Shown one piece after another: positions 16,236 through 24,716 of a stretch of DNA of 64,000 bases (its first letter is position 1; every line of letters begins with the position of its first letter). The notes below the pieces were generated by a model. The model was not told the origin of the DNA. It made no database searches and saw only the letters and a program-made list of their open reading frames with translations. The stretch is from Thermohalobaculum sp039028795 (lineage in GTDB: Bacteria > Pseudomonadota > Alphaproteobacteria > Rhodobacterales > Rhodobacteraceae): positions 1-64,000 of the forward strand of contig JBCCHJ010000026.1 of the NCBI GenBank assembly GCA_039028795.1. The letters run 5' to 3'. Both the position numbers and the translations under genes were made by a program.

Positions 16236-17605
16236 GTTGAATACCCATGTGGACCTGAAAGACCGGCCGAATTGTGCAGGACCGGGTTAACGCGAGAGTC
16301 ATTTTCGACCGTGCCATTCAGGAAAAGCTCGCTCTCGGACGGCGCAGACAGGCCGGGCGTGCGCAAGTTTCTTCCATCCGACGGTTTCACCAGGAACGGT
16401 GTCACGATCATCACCAGCTCGGTCTGCCCGGTTTGGAACTGCGTTGACCGCGCCAAAGTGCCCAGCACCGGCAAGTCGCCCAGGAACGGCACCTGTTCGA
16501 CCTGATCTGCGAACTCTTCGCTGATCAGTCCGGCAATCGCGAAGCTTTCAGCGTTGTGAAGTTCAACCGTCGTCGTTGCGCGGCGGACCACAAGGCCGGG
16601 AATTCGAATGCCGATAACCTCGAAGTCCTGGGTTTCGTCAGGCTCCGACACTTCCATGAAAAGCTCGACATTGATGCGCTCGTTTTCGATCACTGTCGGC
16701 GTGAAGGACAGCCCGACCCCGAATTTCTTGAACTCGATCTTGATCTCGCCATCGGCGGCGCCAACCGGAACCGGGAATTCGCCCCCGGCCAGGAAGTCGG
16801 CATTGTCACCGGACATGGCGATTAGTGTCGGCTCGGCCAAAGTGCGCACGACGCCCTTTTCTTCCAAGACGTCCAGCAATGCCGTCACATCCGCGACGTT
16901 GGATGCAATCCCCAGGCCAAGCGAGGCGAAGTTCGGCGGCGAGATAATAGCATTGGCCGCGTTGCCGATGAATCTCAGGCCCCCGCCGATCGAGCTTTGC
17001 AGATTGATGCCCAGGCGCTTCACGGTATCCCGGCGCATTTCGACGAACTTCACGGCAAGCATGACCTGCTGGCTGCCCCTGACCTGCAAAAGGTTCGAAA
17101 CAGTTTCTGGCGCGAAACGCTGGGCGATGGTGACAGCATTTGCCGCCGCGGCAGGGCTCGACACCGTGCCCGACAGCACAATCCCATCATTGGCGGCCCG
17201 AACGGCGACCTGTTCGCTGGGCATCAGCGCATGCAGCATCTGCTTAAGTTTGGTCACATCATGGATCACATTCACGTCCACGACGGCGATGATCCGGCCT
17301 TTGTCATCGCTCAGCGTCACCGAGGTCGATCCGAACTTCCGGCCAAATACATAAAGCGACCGGTCGCCCAGCACCTGGACGTCGGCGATTTCCGGGTTGC
17401 CGACGGCGACCTCAAAGAAACGCCGCTGTGCACGGATAACGTCCGATTTGTTGATCGGGATGTCCAGCGAAACGCCACCGGACCTTCCATGGGTTGTCAC
17501 GGTTGCACGCTGAGCCAGGGCGGTGTCGGCCATGGTCAGGACCATCACTGCAGCCAGCAAAGTTTGCCACAGGGTGCACGGATTCCAGAGCCGTCCCTTG
17601 GTCAT
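16229..17605 (-). CDS. cpaC: Tad/Flp pilus outer-membrane secretin CpaC (RcpA)
   Basis: Secretin forming the outer-membrane channel for the Flp pilus. It is 458 residues, with a signal peptide ending near TALAQ, an N-terminal pilus-assembly domain (DIPINKSDVIRAQRRFFEVA, then NPEIADVQVLGDRSLYV), a BON-like segment (ANDGIVLSGTVSSPAAA), and the secretin core with VRTLAEPTLIAMSG, the GGEFPVPVG gate motif and VPFLGDLPVLGTLARSTQF near the end. The ATG at 17605 has GAGG 8 bp upstream; a TTG two codons earlier is less likely. It is separated from the tadE-like genes by ~275 bp, so it may have its own promoter. Confidence 0.93.
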   Translation of the reverse strand: MTKGRLWNPCTLWQTLLAAVMVLTMADTALAQRATVTTHGRSGGVSLDIPINKSDVIRAQRRFFEVAVGNPEIADVQVLGDRSLYVFGRKFGSTSVTLSDDKGRIIAVVDVNVIHDVTKLKQMLHALMPSEQVAVRAANDGIVLSGTVSSPAAAANAVTIAQRFAPETVSNLLQVRGSQQVMLAVKFVEMRRDTVKRLGINLQSSIGGGLRFIGNAANAIISPPNFASLGLGIASNVADVTALLDVLEEKGVVRTLAEPTLIAMSGDNADFLAGGEFPVPVGAADGEIKIEFKKFGVGLSFTPTVIENERINVELFMEVSEPDETQDFEVIGIRIPGLVVRRATTTVELHNAESFAIAGLISEEFADQVEQVPFLGDLPVLGTLARSTQFQTGQTELVMIVTPFLVKPSDGRNLRTPGLSAPSESELFLNGTVENDSRVNPVLHNSAGLSGPHGYSTW

Positions 17606-17880
17606 GTCCAAGCCTCTTGCTGTTACGATTCTTCGCTCGACGCAAGCTATCCCGGGAAGTGTTAGCGAAAGGTGATTGCCGATCCGAAAAACAACCGAAA
17701 GTTGCGCTTCGAAGGGATAGAATTTAGGGTAATTTTTAAGAAGACTCTGCCCGCAGCCGGACCGAACTTGAGGACTGGTTAACTCCTTCGCAGGAAATGC
17801 GCCCCCAGAGGGCGGGCGGCTCTGACAGAAATCGCTTTTAGAATTCCAATCGCACCCAGCCCACGCTTCGACAGGAAATG

Positions 17881-18273
17881 TTATCCCGCCGGCATCCGCC
17901 GCGTCACGTTCAGGTCCAACGTGCTGGAGGCAAGATTCGGGATGAACAACGTGATCGGGTAGTCGATCGAAATCACCCGGAAATCGACGCCGCCAACTGT
18001 GTCGGCCGAGATTGTCACCGTCAGATCAACCGGGTCGCCGCCACTGAAATCGGTGCGCAGTGCCGTCTCCAGCGCCGTGTCGGTAATGTTCGGATCCACC
18101 AGAACCGACCGCGCGGCCTGATCGGCCAGAAACGACAACTGGTTCTTCACATACAGCGTTCGGCCGAAATCGACGATCCCGATCAACAGCATCACCAGAA
18201 CAACACTGATGATCGAAAACTCGACCGCGGCCGCGCCTGATTGGCACTTCAGAATTCGTCGTAATCCTATCAT
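17881..18273 (-). CDS. TadE-like pseudopilin
   Basis: A 130-residue TadE-family membrane-anchored pseudopilin of the Tad system. After a short basic leader comes CQSGAAAVEFSIISVVLVMLL, a type IV pilin-like processing context (G followed by A..EF) and a single transmembrane helix; the rest is periplasmic and beta-rich with no Cys pair. It overlaps the previous pseudopilin gene by 4 bp (18270-18273). Prepilin processing by the CpaA-type peptidase in the same cluster is expected from the family. Confidence 0.85.
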   Translation of the reverse strand: MIGLRRILKCQSGAAAVEFSIISVVLVMLLIGIVDFGRTLYVKNQLSFLADQAARSVLVDPNITDTALETALRTDFSGGDPVDLTVTISADTVGGVDFRVISIDYPITLFIPNLASSTLDLNVTRRMPAG

Positions 18274-18752
18274 GGGGCGATCACATCCAGCGAGCTGTCC
18301 AGCGTGAAGTTCGGCAACAGCACGCTGTCGAACTCCATTACTGCGCTCAGTTCATAAAACTCGTTCGGCGAAACGCCGCCGCTGCAGGTCGTCGTACAGG
18401 CAACCGCCGTTCCCGTGGCTTCTGGGCAGACGCAATAGCTGTTCACGCTCAAGCCCAGTTCGCCCTGGCTGGGCGTGCCTTGGGCCAGTGTGAAATTGTC
18501 CTGTGCCGTTGCCTCCAGAATGGCCAGCATCTGCGCTTCGGATTCGGCCGAGATCGCGCTGTGGGCCCCTGATCGCAGAACCTGGGTGATCATCATCTTG
18601 TCGTAGACCGCCATACCGGCATCCACGGTCGAGATCGCGCCCATAACCAGGAAAGGCGCCAACAGCGAAAACTCGACAGCGGAAACTCCGCGCCGGTCCT
18701 GCACCAGGTTCCGGGTTTGTGTACGAAGCCACGTGAGGCAGCGGTTATACAT
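18270..18752 (-). CDS. TadE-like pseudopilin with Cys-rich loop
   Basis: A 160-residue TadE-family protein: cytosolic leader, then DRRGVSAVEFSLLAPFLVMG (processing site plus transmembrane helix). The periplasmic domain has four Cys in a loop (NSYCVCPEATG and ACTTTCSGG) likely to form disulfides. It lies 30 bp after cpaE and overlaps the second tadE-like gene. Members of this family are minor pilus components needed for assembly and adhesion. Confidence 0.85.
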   Translation of the reverse strand: MYNRCLTWLRTQTRNLVQDRRGVSAVEFSLLAPFLVMGAISTVDAGMAVYDKMMITQVLRSGAHSAISAESEAQMLAILEATAQDNFTLAQGTPSQGELGLSVNSYCVCPEATGTAVACTTTCSGGVSPNEFYELSAVMEFDSVLLPNFTLDSSLDVIAP

Positions 18753-18782
18753 GCACAGTCCTTTCCTATGGGTCGGCGTCGT

Positions 18783-20213
18783 CTAACGTTTCAGGATCTT
18801 CCGTGCCGCCGCCGTCACCTGGGCTGCCGGATTGGTCCGGGGGACCAGCGTCTCGGCGATTGTCGCAAAAGCCTGTGCAATCGGCTTCTTCCGCCCCAGT
18901 TCTGCAACCATCTTGCCCTGGCTGGCCGCCCGGCTGAAGACGCGCGGATCATGGGGGATCGACACCATCGGCTCGATCTTTAGGATCGAGGCGACCTCTT
19001 TGGCAGAAATTTCCTGCCGTCTGGGCATACCCACCTGGTTCAGCACCAGCGCCGGAGGTTTATCGTTCGGGCGCAAGGTCTTCAGCTGTGTCATCAGCGT
19101 CGTGGCATTGCGCAGACTTCCCAATTCAGGGCTTGTGACGACCGTGACCGTATCCGCCCCAGTCAAGGACCGCTCGACCCATTCGTTCCAGGAATGCGGG
19201 ATATCCAGGACGATCTGCGGAATATGGCTGGCTGCCACATCCAGCATGCGTTCGACCGCAAAGGCATCCAACTCGCGGCTGGTATCCAGGCTGGGGGTGC
19301 TGCCCAGCAGGTTCAGGTTCAGACCACGCTTGATCAGCACCCGGTCCAGCATGGCGACATCGATCCGCTCAGCCTGGTCGACCATCTCGATCAGACCCTG
19401 GTTCGAGTCGACATCCAGATTAAGCGATGCCGTGCCGAAGCAGAGATCCATATCCACCAGCAAGACATCCGCGCCCTGGGTGTGCGAAAGTTCCAAAGCC
19501 ACGGACTGGGCGACCGTGGATGCGCCGACGCCGCCCTTGGCGCCGATCACGGCATGGACCTTGCCGATTTTCTCCTTACCCGGCTCTTTGTAGATCTCCG
19601 AGATCGCTTGGATCACGCCCGGCACGGTCACCGGATAGACCATGTAGTTCGACACGCCCATATTGAGCAGTTTCTGATAGAGCGAGATGTCGTTCTTGTG
19701 CCCGATGACGATCAGCTGCGTCCCGGGATCCGCGACTTCGGCCAGGCAATCGACTTCGTATTCCAGAACATCCTCGCCGGAATCGGTCTCGACAATCAGC
19801 AGATCCGGTGTCTTTTCCTGCTTGTACTTGCTGATCGCGGCAGGCAATCCGCCCTGATAGACGGCAGTCGTTGCGCTGACCATGCGCCGGTCGCCGGACA
19901 CCCGGTGCCAGACCTCATAGAATGCTTCGGTCTCTCGGAACACCGCGATCGAGATGTGCGGAATGCGGGCATCGACCAGGTCGCAGGTGTCTTCCTCTGG
20001 TGCAGCCGGCGGCGCCGGGGGTATCTGCCGTGCCACGTCCGGCGCGGGCTGCGGCTCCTGTGGCAACTTCATGACTTCCGTGCCGGTCGCTTCCGGCACT
20101 GGCATGGGCTCCGGTTCCGGTGTCGGCTCCGCGACTGGCGTTGCTTCCGGCTCGGGCATGGGCTCCGGGGTCAGACCCTGGACAAGATCCCAATTAGGTG
20201 CGGCTTCGGACAT
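18783..20213 (-). CDS. cpaE: Tad pilus assembly ATPase CpaE (TadZ)
   Basis: MinD/ParA-like protein that positions the Tad machinery at the cell pole. It has 476 residues: a Pro/Glu-rich low-complexity N-terminus (1-75), an atypical receiver-like domain (~85-210, with LLIVETDSGEDVLEYEVD and QLIVIGHKND), then a MinD-type ATPase with the deviant Walker A GAKGGVGAST (224-233), DVLLVDMDLCFGTASLNL and IPQIVLDIPHSWNEW. It follows cpaB by 21 bp. The N-terminal Pro-Glu repeats (EPEPMPVPE) look like a flexible tether. Confidence 0.92.
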   Translation of the reverse strand: MSEAAPNWDLVQGLTPEPMPEPEATPVAEPTPEPEPMPVPEATGTEVMKLPQEPQPAPDVARQIPPAPPAAPEEDTCDLVDARIPHISIAVFRETEAFYEVWHRVSGDRRMVSATTAVYQGGLPAAISKYKQEKTPDLLIVETDSGEDVLEYEVDCLAEVADPGTQLIVIGHKNDISLYQKLLNMGVSNYMVYPVTVPGVIQAISEIYKEPGKEKIGKVHAVIGAKGGVGASTVAQSVALELSHTQGADVLLVDMDLCFGTASLNLDVDSNQGLIEMVDQAERIDVAMLDRVLIKRGLNLNLLGSTPSLDTSRELDAFAVERMLDVAASHIPQIVLDIPHSWNEWVERSLTGADTVTVVTSPELGSLRNATTLMTQLKTLRPNDKPPALVLNQVGMPRRQEISAKEVASILKIEPMVSIPHDPRVFSRAASQGKMVAELGRKKPIAQAFATIAETLVPRTNPAAQVTAAARKILKR

Positions 20214-20234
20214 TTTATCTCTCCGCTGCTTTGA

Positions 20235-21581
20235 TCAGTTCAACGTGACGTCTTGGGTTTCAGACCCACGGTGCACGCGCACGACATGGGCTTCGGCATC
20301 GGCCTCCAACGGGGCCTGATCGTCATGATCGACCACCGCGCGCAGCGCCATGGACAAGGTGCCGGACGCCTCAGCGGCCATGATCCGTTCGGCGTCCTTA
20401 GGGTCCAGCTCCAACGTCGCGGTCTTGCCAATGGCCGAGCCTTCGGCGGTCTGCACCGCCGTCTGGTCGATGGCCAGCACCCGGACGTTTTGAATGATGA
20501 TCTGGCTCTCGTTCTTAGGGGGTGCGGCGTCGGTCGCTTCCTGACGGATGGTATGGATCACATCGACCCTGTCCCCCGGCAGGATGAAACCACCGGCGGT
20601 ATTTTCAGCCGAGATTTTCACTGCCGTGGCGCGCTTTCCCGCCTCCAGCCGATGCGACATCAGATTGACGTTCACCTTCAACAGGCGGGCCTCACGCAGC
20701 GCCTCGCCAGCCTCGAAGTCACGATCCACAAAGGACCCGGCCAACTCTTCGATGGCATTCGGCTGTTCATCCCGGCGGATGAATTGCGGATGCATCTGCG
20801 GTTTAGAAACCGGCTGCCATTGCAAGTTGTCCTCGGTCAGGGCCTCGCCCTCGCTGGCGCCATCCACCACAACAAGAACATCCTGAAGCGTTTCGGCATG
20901 GTCGGTCACCGCGCGCAAGGCCAGGGACAGCTGTCCCGACGCCTCTGCCGCCATGATCCGCTCGGAATCCTCGGGCGTGAGCTCCAGTGTCGCGGTCTTG
21001 CCGATGGCCGAGCCTTCCGGGCTTTGCACCGCCGTCTGGTCGATGGCCAGAACCCGCACGTTCGAGATGATGATCTCTGACTGGTTCGTCGCGGGCTGGC
21101 CGCTGGCACCGGGCTTGGTGATGGTGTGGATCACATCGACCCGGTCCCCCGGCAGGATGAACCCCCCGGCGGTGTTTTCCGCCGTGATCTTGACCGCAGC
21201 GGCGCGTTTGCCGGGCGCGATCTTGTTCGACATCAGGTTGACATTGGTCTCCATCAGCCGCTCTTCGCGGATCGGCTCTCCGGCCGCGAAGGCACGGTTG
21301 ACGAATGATCCGCTGAACCTGGACATCGCCTCCGGCGTTGTGTCGCGCAGGATGAACTGCTCCTGCAACGTGTTCTCCGGCATCGGCTGCCAGCGCATCT
21401 TGTCGGGCGACAGAACCTCGCCCCCGGTGATGTTCTGAACGGCAACCAGCACGTCCTTGGTGGGAACCTCGACTTGCGCCTGCTGTTGTGGCGCGTCGCG
21501 ATTGCTTACGCTCATGGTCAGCCAGGCCGCGCCACCGGCAGCGCCCAAAGCAAACACAAGGATGACTATTCTCAGCAACAT
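20235..21581 (-). CDS. cpaB: CpaB (RcpC) with tandemly duplicated SAF/RcpC unit
   Basis: CpaB is a periplasmic inner-membrane-anchored Tad pilus component with a SAF domain, proposed to bind peptidoglycan or to gate the secretin. This one is 448 residues rather than the usual ~270-300. One N-terminal helix (3-22) is followed by two copies of the whole unit: residues 43-228 and 234-419 align without gaps at an offset of 191. Both contain NVNLMS, AENTAGGFILPGDRVDVIHT, NVRVLAIDQTAVQ, GSAIGKTATLEL and ERIMAAEASG. It lies between the prepilin peptidase and cpaE. The duplication is the unusual feature; the family call is firm. Confidence 0.93.
   Translation of the reverse strand: MLLRIVILVFALGAAGGAAWLTMSVSNRDAPQQQAQVEVPTKDVLVAVQNITGGEVLSPDKMRWQPMPENTLQEQFILRDTTPEAMSRFSGSFVNRAFAAGEPIREERLMETNVNLMSNKIAPGKRAAAVKITAENTAGGFILPGDRVDVIHTITKPGASGQPATNQSEIIISNVRVLAIDQTAVQSPEGSAIGKTATLELTPEDSERIMAAEASGQLSLALRAVTDHAETLQDVLVVVDGASEGEALTEDNLQWQPVSKPQMHPQFIRRDEQPNAIEELAGSFVDRDFEAGEALREARLLKVNVNLMSHRLEAGKRATAVKISAENTAGGFILPGDRVDVIHTIRQEATDAAPPKNESQIIIQNVRVLAIDQTAVQTAEGSAIGKTATLELDPKDAERIMAAEASGTLSMALRAVVDHDDQAPLEADAEAHVVRVHRGSETQDVTLN
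20325..20882 (-). repeat. CpaB internal duplicate, copy 2
   Basis: Second of two homologous ~558-bp units in cpaB (573-bp offset). It encodes residues 234-419 and differs from copy 1 mainly in the SAF-proximal part (QWQPVSKPQMHPQFIRRDEQ) while the core around the FILPGDRVDVIHT segment is identical at protein level. Confidence 0.9.
20898..21455 (-). repeat. CpaB internal duplicate, copy 1
   Basis: First unit of the cpaB tandem duplication, encoding residues 43-228. It retains the canonical N-terminal position after the membrane anchor. High similarity to copy 2 over the second half of the unit suggests a relatively recent duplication or ongoing gene conversion. Confidence 0.9.
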
Positions 21582-21627
21582 GAGCAGGCCTTTCGTTCAA
21601 AAAGCTCGGATCCCAGCGCATGCGGCG

Positions 21628-22119
21628 CTAGGGGAGGTGCGTGTACCATTGCGATTTCCCGAACAGCACGATCGCTGCCGAGGCCAATCCGGGGCCATAG
21701 GGCAGCATCTTGGCGTCAGCCCGGATGGACGCGCCCCAGCGGCGCTTCACATAGGCAAGTCCCAAGAAGATCAACGCGATCAATGCGCCGAAGATTGCGG
21801 ACAACATCAGATAGGCCGGGGCCAGCGCCGCCCCCAGCCAAAGCACAGCCACAGCCGCCAGCTTGACGTCGCCGCCGCCGACCCAGCCAAAGCAAAAACA
21901 GGCAAATCCGATGATGAAGATCAGAACTGCGGCAGCGACGCTGCCAATCATGGCCTCTGCAGGCAGGCCGGCAATCATGGCGACTGGCAGCCAAAGCATC
22001 AGCAAGCCAAGAATGGTCCAATTTGCAATCCGGCGATGTTTCAGGTCAGTGATCGAGGCATGCAGCATGCCGCTGAAGAAGATCACCACCGCCGGTGCCG
22101 CTGTCATTTCCAGTGCCAT
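21628..22119 (-). CDS. cpaA: Prepilin peptidase CpaA/TadV
   Basis: Membrane aspartyl protease that removes the leader of Flp prepilin and TadE-type pseudopilins. The 163-residue minimal form lacks the N-methylase domain. The two catalytic Asp are in ASITDLKHRRIANW (Asp ~25) and GWVGGGDVKLAAV (GGGD, Asp ~84), with about five hydrophobic helices. It lies between the two flp genes and cpaB on the same strand. The ATG at 22119 follows a G-rich stretch that can serve as a ribosome site. Confidence 0.9.
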   Translation of the reverse strand: MALEMTAAPAVVIFFSGMLHASITDLKHRRIANWTILGLLMLWLPVAMIAGLPAEAMIGSVAAAVLIFIIGFACFCFGWVGGGDVKLAAVAVLWLGAALAPAYLMLSAIFGALIALIFLGLAYVKRRWGASIRADAKMLPYGPGLASAAIVLFGKSQWYTHLP

Positions 22120-22143
22120 GTTTTGCCGCCCCCCGACAGCAGA

Positions 22144-22305
22144 TCAAAATGCGTCGGCCAGGCCTTGGAACGTGCCTTGAAGATCCGTGCCAAGAAGAGT
22201 TACCGCGGCGATGATGACCGCAGCGATCAGGCTTGCAATCAGCCCGTATTCGATCGCTGTTGCACCGGTCTCGTCTTTCAAGCACGCGCGAAATCTATGC
22301 AGCAT
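22144..22305 (-). CDS. flp: Flp-type pilin, second copy
   Basis: A 53-residue Flp/Fap pilin precursor: basic leader MLHRFRACLKDETG, then ATAIEYGLIASLIAAVIIA with the conserved Glu-Tyr after the cleavage Gly and one long hydrophobic helix. The ATG at 22305 has GAGG 8 bp upstream, so a longer frame upstream is rejected. It lies 87 bp downstream of the first flp gene and is ~65 % identical to it. Confidence 0.9.
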   Translation of the reverse strand: MLHRFRACLKDETGATAIEYGLIASLIAAVIIAAVTLLGTDLQGTFQGLADAF

Positions 22306-22392
22306 CTGAACATCCTCGTCGTTTGGAAGTGGTGCGCCCAAAAGGGGCTTCCGGGCGCACCAAAAGCAGTGTCGTTCCGGATCGGCGGCGCC

Positions 22393-22551
22393 TTAGATGG
22401 CGTCGGACAGACCCGTGAACACGCCCTGGATATCGGTCCCCAGAAGCGTCACAGCGGCGATAATCACCACGGCAATCAGTCCTGCGATCAGGCCGTATTC
22501 AATAGCCGTGGCGCCTTTTTCGTCGCGCAGGCAGTTGAGCAGTTTGGTCAT
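22393..22551 (-). CDS. flp: Flp-type pilin, first copy
   Basis: A 52-residue Flp pilin precursor, the likely major subunit. The leader MTKLLNCLRDEKG is followed by ATAIEYGLIAGLIAVVIIA and GVFTGLSDAI at the end. An AGGGA ribosome site precedes the ATG at 22551, making the longer upstream frame unlikely. It is the first gene of the Tad cluster and is preceded by an AT-rich promoter-like region. Confidence 0.92.
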   Translation of the reverse strand: MTKLLNCLRDEKGATAIEYGLIAGLIAVVIIAAVTLLGTDIQGVFTGLSDAI

Positions 22552-23007
22552 GTGTTTCCCTTCCTTCGCCTTGCCGATGGTCACCAAAGCATCCGCTTGG
22601 TGAGGGGGTGCGCGTGGCGGGATGCCTCGGCAACCTTTCGGCGAAATCCAAGCTACGAACGAAGTGTTAACGGGGCGGGAAGAAGAGAAGTTAATTGCAG
22701 TTAATTATAATTTATGTGCAGAAATGTTGTGGAGATTTATATCTGTATTTTAAATTTGTTTATTCATACGCGAAGTGAAAATATTGACTAGCGGCTCCGC
22801 TCGTCTGGCTAGATACTTCATTGATCCCGGCAAGCTGTGCCCATTTCTTTGCTTCTCTCGCAACACGCGTCCAATCGCATAGGCGTGCCCGCACCTAGTC
22901 TATCAAGGGCACGCCAAGGGCGGCTTGCAATTTCGCCCTCACTTCGACGCGATCTTTGACGTGCCAGCTATCGCAGTCGTGTGGCGCTGAATTGACGCTG
23001 CTTCTTA
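22552..23007. other. Intergenic region upstream of the flp/Tad cluster
   Basis: 456 bp between flp and the YHS lipoprotein gene (both on the minus strand). Positions 22690-22770 are strongly AT-rich and hold a minus-strand TATAAT (22704-22709) with no good -35, plus two TTAA half-sites separated by 6 bp (22691-22704), one short of the TTAA-N7-TTAA spacing of CtrA sites. On the minus strand from ~23000 to a TAG at 22895-22897 an open segment with no start codon (it includes DCDSWHVKDRVEVRAK) looks like the tail of a lost gene. Nothing else is evident. Confidence 0.4.
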
Positions 23008-23472
23008 TCAGCCGGTATTTACAAGCCCTGGCCAATTTTCGTCAGCGTCCGCGATAAAGGCCTTGTAGTTGCCAAGCCATGTTCTGTGGATCGTCAAATT
23101 TCGGTTTAGGTAAAGCTTGTCGTCGAAGATCCGAAAGACCAGAGGGTCAGTCTGTAGCAACATGTTTCGGGCAGCAACGCCCCATGCACAATACCCGCCA
23201 TATTGGGGCGCCCAACGTTCGGGATTTGCAACAAAGAGATCACGATTTTCGGCATTCGCAAACCGCCATCGTACGCCTTTCCACTCCTCTTCGAAGGTCT
23301 CATCGCCTCTGACGGCCTTGCGGTCCTGATGATAGGCGACGCTGTCATAACCGTGCAGCGATCTGCCGCGAAAGTCCGTGAAGTACTCGCTTTTTCGACC
23401 CAGTCCACCGGACGCGCACGAAGATAGCAGCAACGCGGATGAACCCGTTAACAGGACACGACGTGAGAGCAT
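23008..23472 (-). CDS. YHS domain lipoprotein, probable Tat substrate
   Basis: A 154-residue periplasmic protein. The N-terminus MLSRRVLLTGSSALLLSSC combines a twin-arginine-like SRRVLL motif with a lipobox Cys. The mature part has GYDSVAYHQD, AVRGDETFEEEWKGVRWRFA and NPERWAPQYGGYCAWGVA, the YHS pattern (Y-H-S family, usually seen as a metal-associated or periplasmic domain). The ATG at 23472 has AAGGAA upstream; a frame 23 codons longer lacks signal features. No operon partner. The role is unknown; family members are often near copper or heme proteins. Confidence 0.8.
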   Translation of the reverse strand: MLSRRVLLTGSSALLLSSCASGGLGRKSEYFTDFRGRSLHGYDSVAYHQDRKAVRGDETFEEEWKGVRWRFANAENRDLFVANPERWAPQYGGYCAWGVAARNMLLQTDPLVFRIFDDKLYLNRNLTIHRTWLGNYKAFIADADENWPGLVNTG

Positions 23473-24030
23473 TTTGTTTCCTTTGCAACCGATCAAATCG
23501 TGATCAGCATGCGCAGCGAAAGCCGTGTTCGCATTACCCAATTGGGTGGTGAGGCCGGCTAATATACGTCGGATGCCGAGAGCATCGCGCGTAAACTCTC
23601 ATCACTACGGCGCTCACAGACGGACTTGGCCATCTAAGTACTTTCGCTCGGATCAAAGCCGCGAAACGCGCTTTGTGACAGCGCCTTCTGACCCGAACAT
23701 AAAGGACGCGTTTCTTCTACAAAGATCGGCGTCTATGTGAAGCTCGGGTGGACGGCGCGGTGGCAAGATGACGCCGACTTCAAGGGTCGGTAAGAGCTCA
23801 CGGACGCTCAGCCGACCAATGACGCCCGTTGGCATCCGGGCTTTGGCAACGCGGTATATGTACACCCAATTCGCGCACCGTTGTGCAAAAGTCTACACCA
23901 TCGTGCGCTGTTGCAATTCGCTGCGCACAAGACCCGCCAGATATCGGGTTAGCGAATAATTAAACGACAATTGTCGTCACTGATGTCTTCGCCCAGGAAG
24001 TCTGCGTAGGATGGGTAAAACCCATCATCG
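23473..24030. other. Gene-poor interval between the YHS gene and the hydantoin racemase
   Basis: 558 bp with no convincing gene. Short open frames occur on both strands but have no ribosome sites and no recognisable motifs. It contains an AT-richer block near 23945-23975 (two TAAT-like stretches). No tRNA, repeat or terminator hairpin stands out. Confidence 0.5.
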
Positions 24031-24675
24031 TCACGACGCCAAAACCACACCAATCGCATGCGTCACTGCGGCTTGGGCAGGGTCTATCACGGGGCATTCC
24101 AGCTCCGCTGCCAGCCGGGCCCGATGCCTGGCCATCCCGGCGCAGCCCAATATCAGCACATCCGCACCATCAGTTTTGCAAAGTTGTGCACCGGTTTCCG
24201 CCAACCGGTCGAAGACCGCATCTCCGGTTGTCTCTGCCACGGTCAGATTCAGCGCCCTTTCCGCGGCCAGGCGGGCCTCGACCCCCATGGTCCGGATCGC
24301 GTGCAGATGCCGGGGGATCGAGGCATCGGCGATGGCAATCACGCCAAAGCGTTCCCCACGCGTCAGGGCCATCGCGATGGCGCTTTCCTGGATACCGAAT
24401 ACCGGGGCAGGGACCTCGGCCCGGGCCAGCGCCAGCCCCGGGTCCGAATAGCATGCGATGACATGGGCGTCGGCGGGATGGGCCTTCATGCGGTCGACAA
24501 CGGGCACGGCCACGCTGTCGACATCCCGCTGGCTTTCGATGCCGTAGGGGCCTGACTCCAGCGTCTCGCAGGTGATCTCGATCCGGCCAGGGATTTCGAA
24601 CGCGAAAAGAGCGTCCGCCAGACCATCCGTTACGTCTTGGTTCGAGTTTGGATTGAGCACCCGGATCAGCGCCAT
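24031..24675 (-). CDS. hyuE: Aspartate/glutamate/hydantoin racemase family protein
   Basis: Cofactor-independent racemase, 214 residues, expected to interconvert D- and L-5-substituted hydantoins. The two catalytic Cys are in HVIACYSDPGLAL (~75) and VLILGCAGMARH (~178). The N-terminal ALIRVLNPNSNQDVT is the typical family start. It is the fourth and last gene of the hydantoin operon, 36 bp after hydA. With hydantoinase and D-carbamoylase it would allow complete conversion of racemic hydantoins to D-amino acids. Confidence 0.88.
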   Translation of the reverse strand: MALIRVLNPNSNQDVTDGLADALFAFEIPGRIEITCETLESGPYGIESQRDVDSVAVPVVDRMKAHPADAHVIACYSDPGLALARAEVPAPVFGIQESAIAMALTRGERFGVIAIADASIPRHLHAIRTMGVEARLAAERALNLTVAETTGDAVFDRLAETGAQLCKTDGADVLILGCAGMARHRARLAAELECPVIDPAQAAVTHAIGVVLAS

Positions 24676-24690
24676 TTTCTGCCTCCCGGC

Positions 24691-24716
24691 GTAGGGCGGG
24701 CTTCAGCCCGACTATG
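24691..24716 (-). repeat. Short hairpin element between racemase and hydantoinase genes
   Basis: Minus strand: CGGGCT-GA-AGCCCG followed by CCCTAC. The layout (compact hairpin, then a (T/C)CTAC-type tail) recalls the dispersed repeats at 31168, 41053 and 43585, although the stem sequence differs. It fills most of the 36-bp gap, so it may be a repeat insertion or an attenuating hairpin inside the operon. Confidence 0.45.

Noticed and set aside
23473..24030. Several 60-75 codon frames in the gap before the hydantoin racemase gene
   Set aside because: No ribosome sites, no family motifs, and composition does not favour any frame.
24691..24716. Hairpin in the racemase-hydantoinase gap as a simple terminator
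   Set aside because: It lies between two genes of one operon and has no T-run; a repeat or attenuating role fits better than termination.
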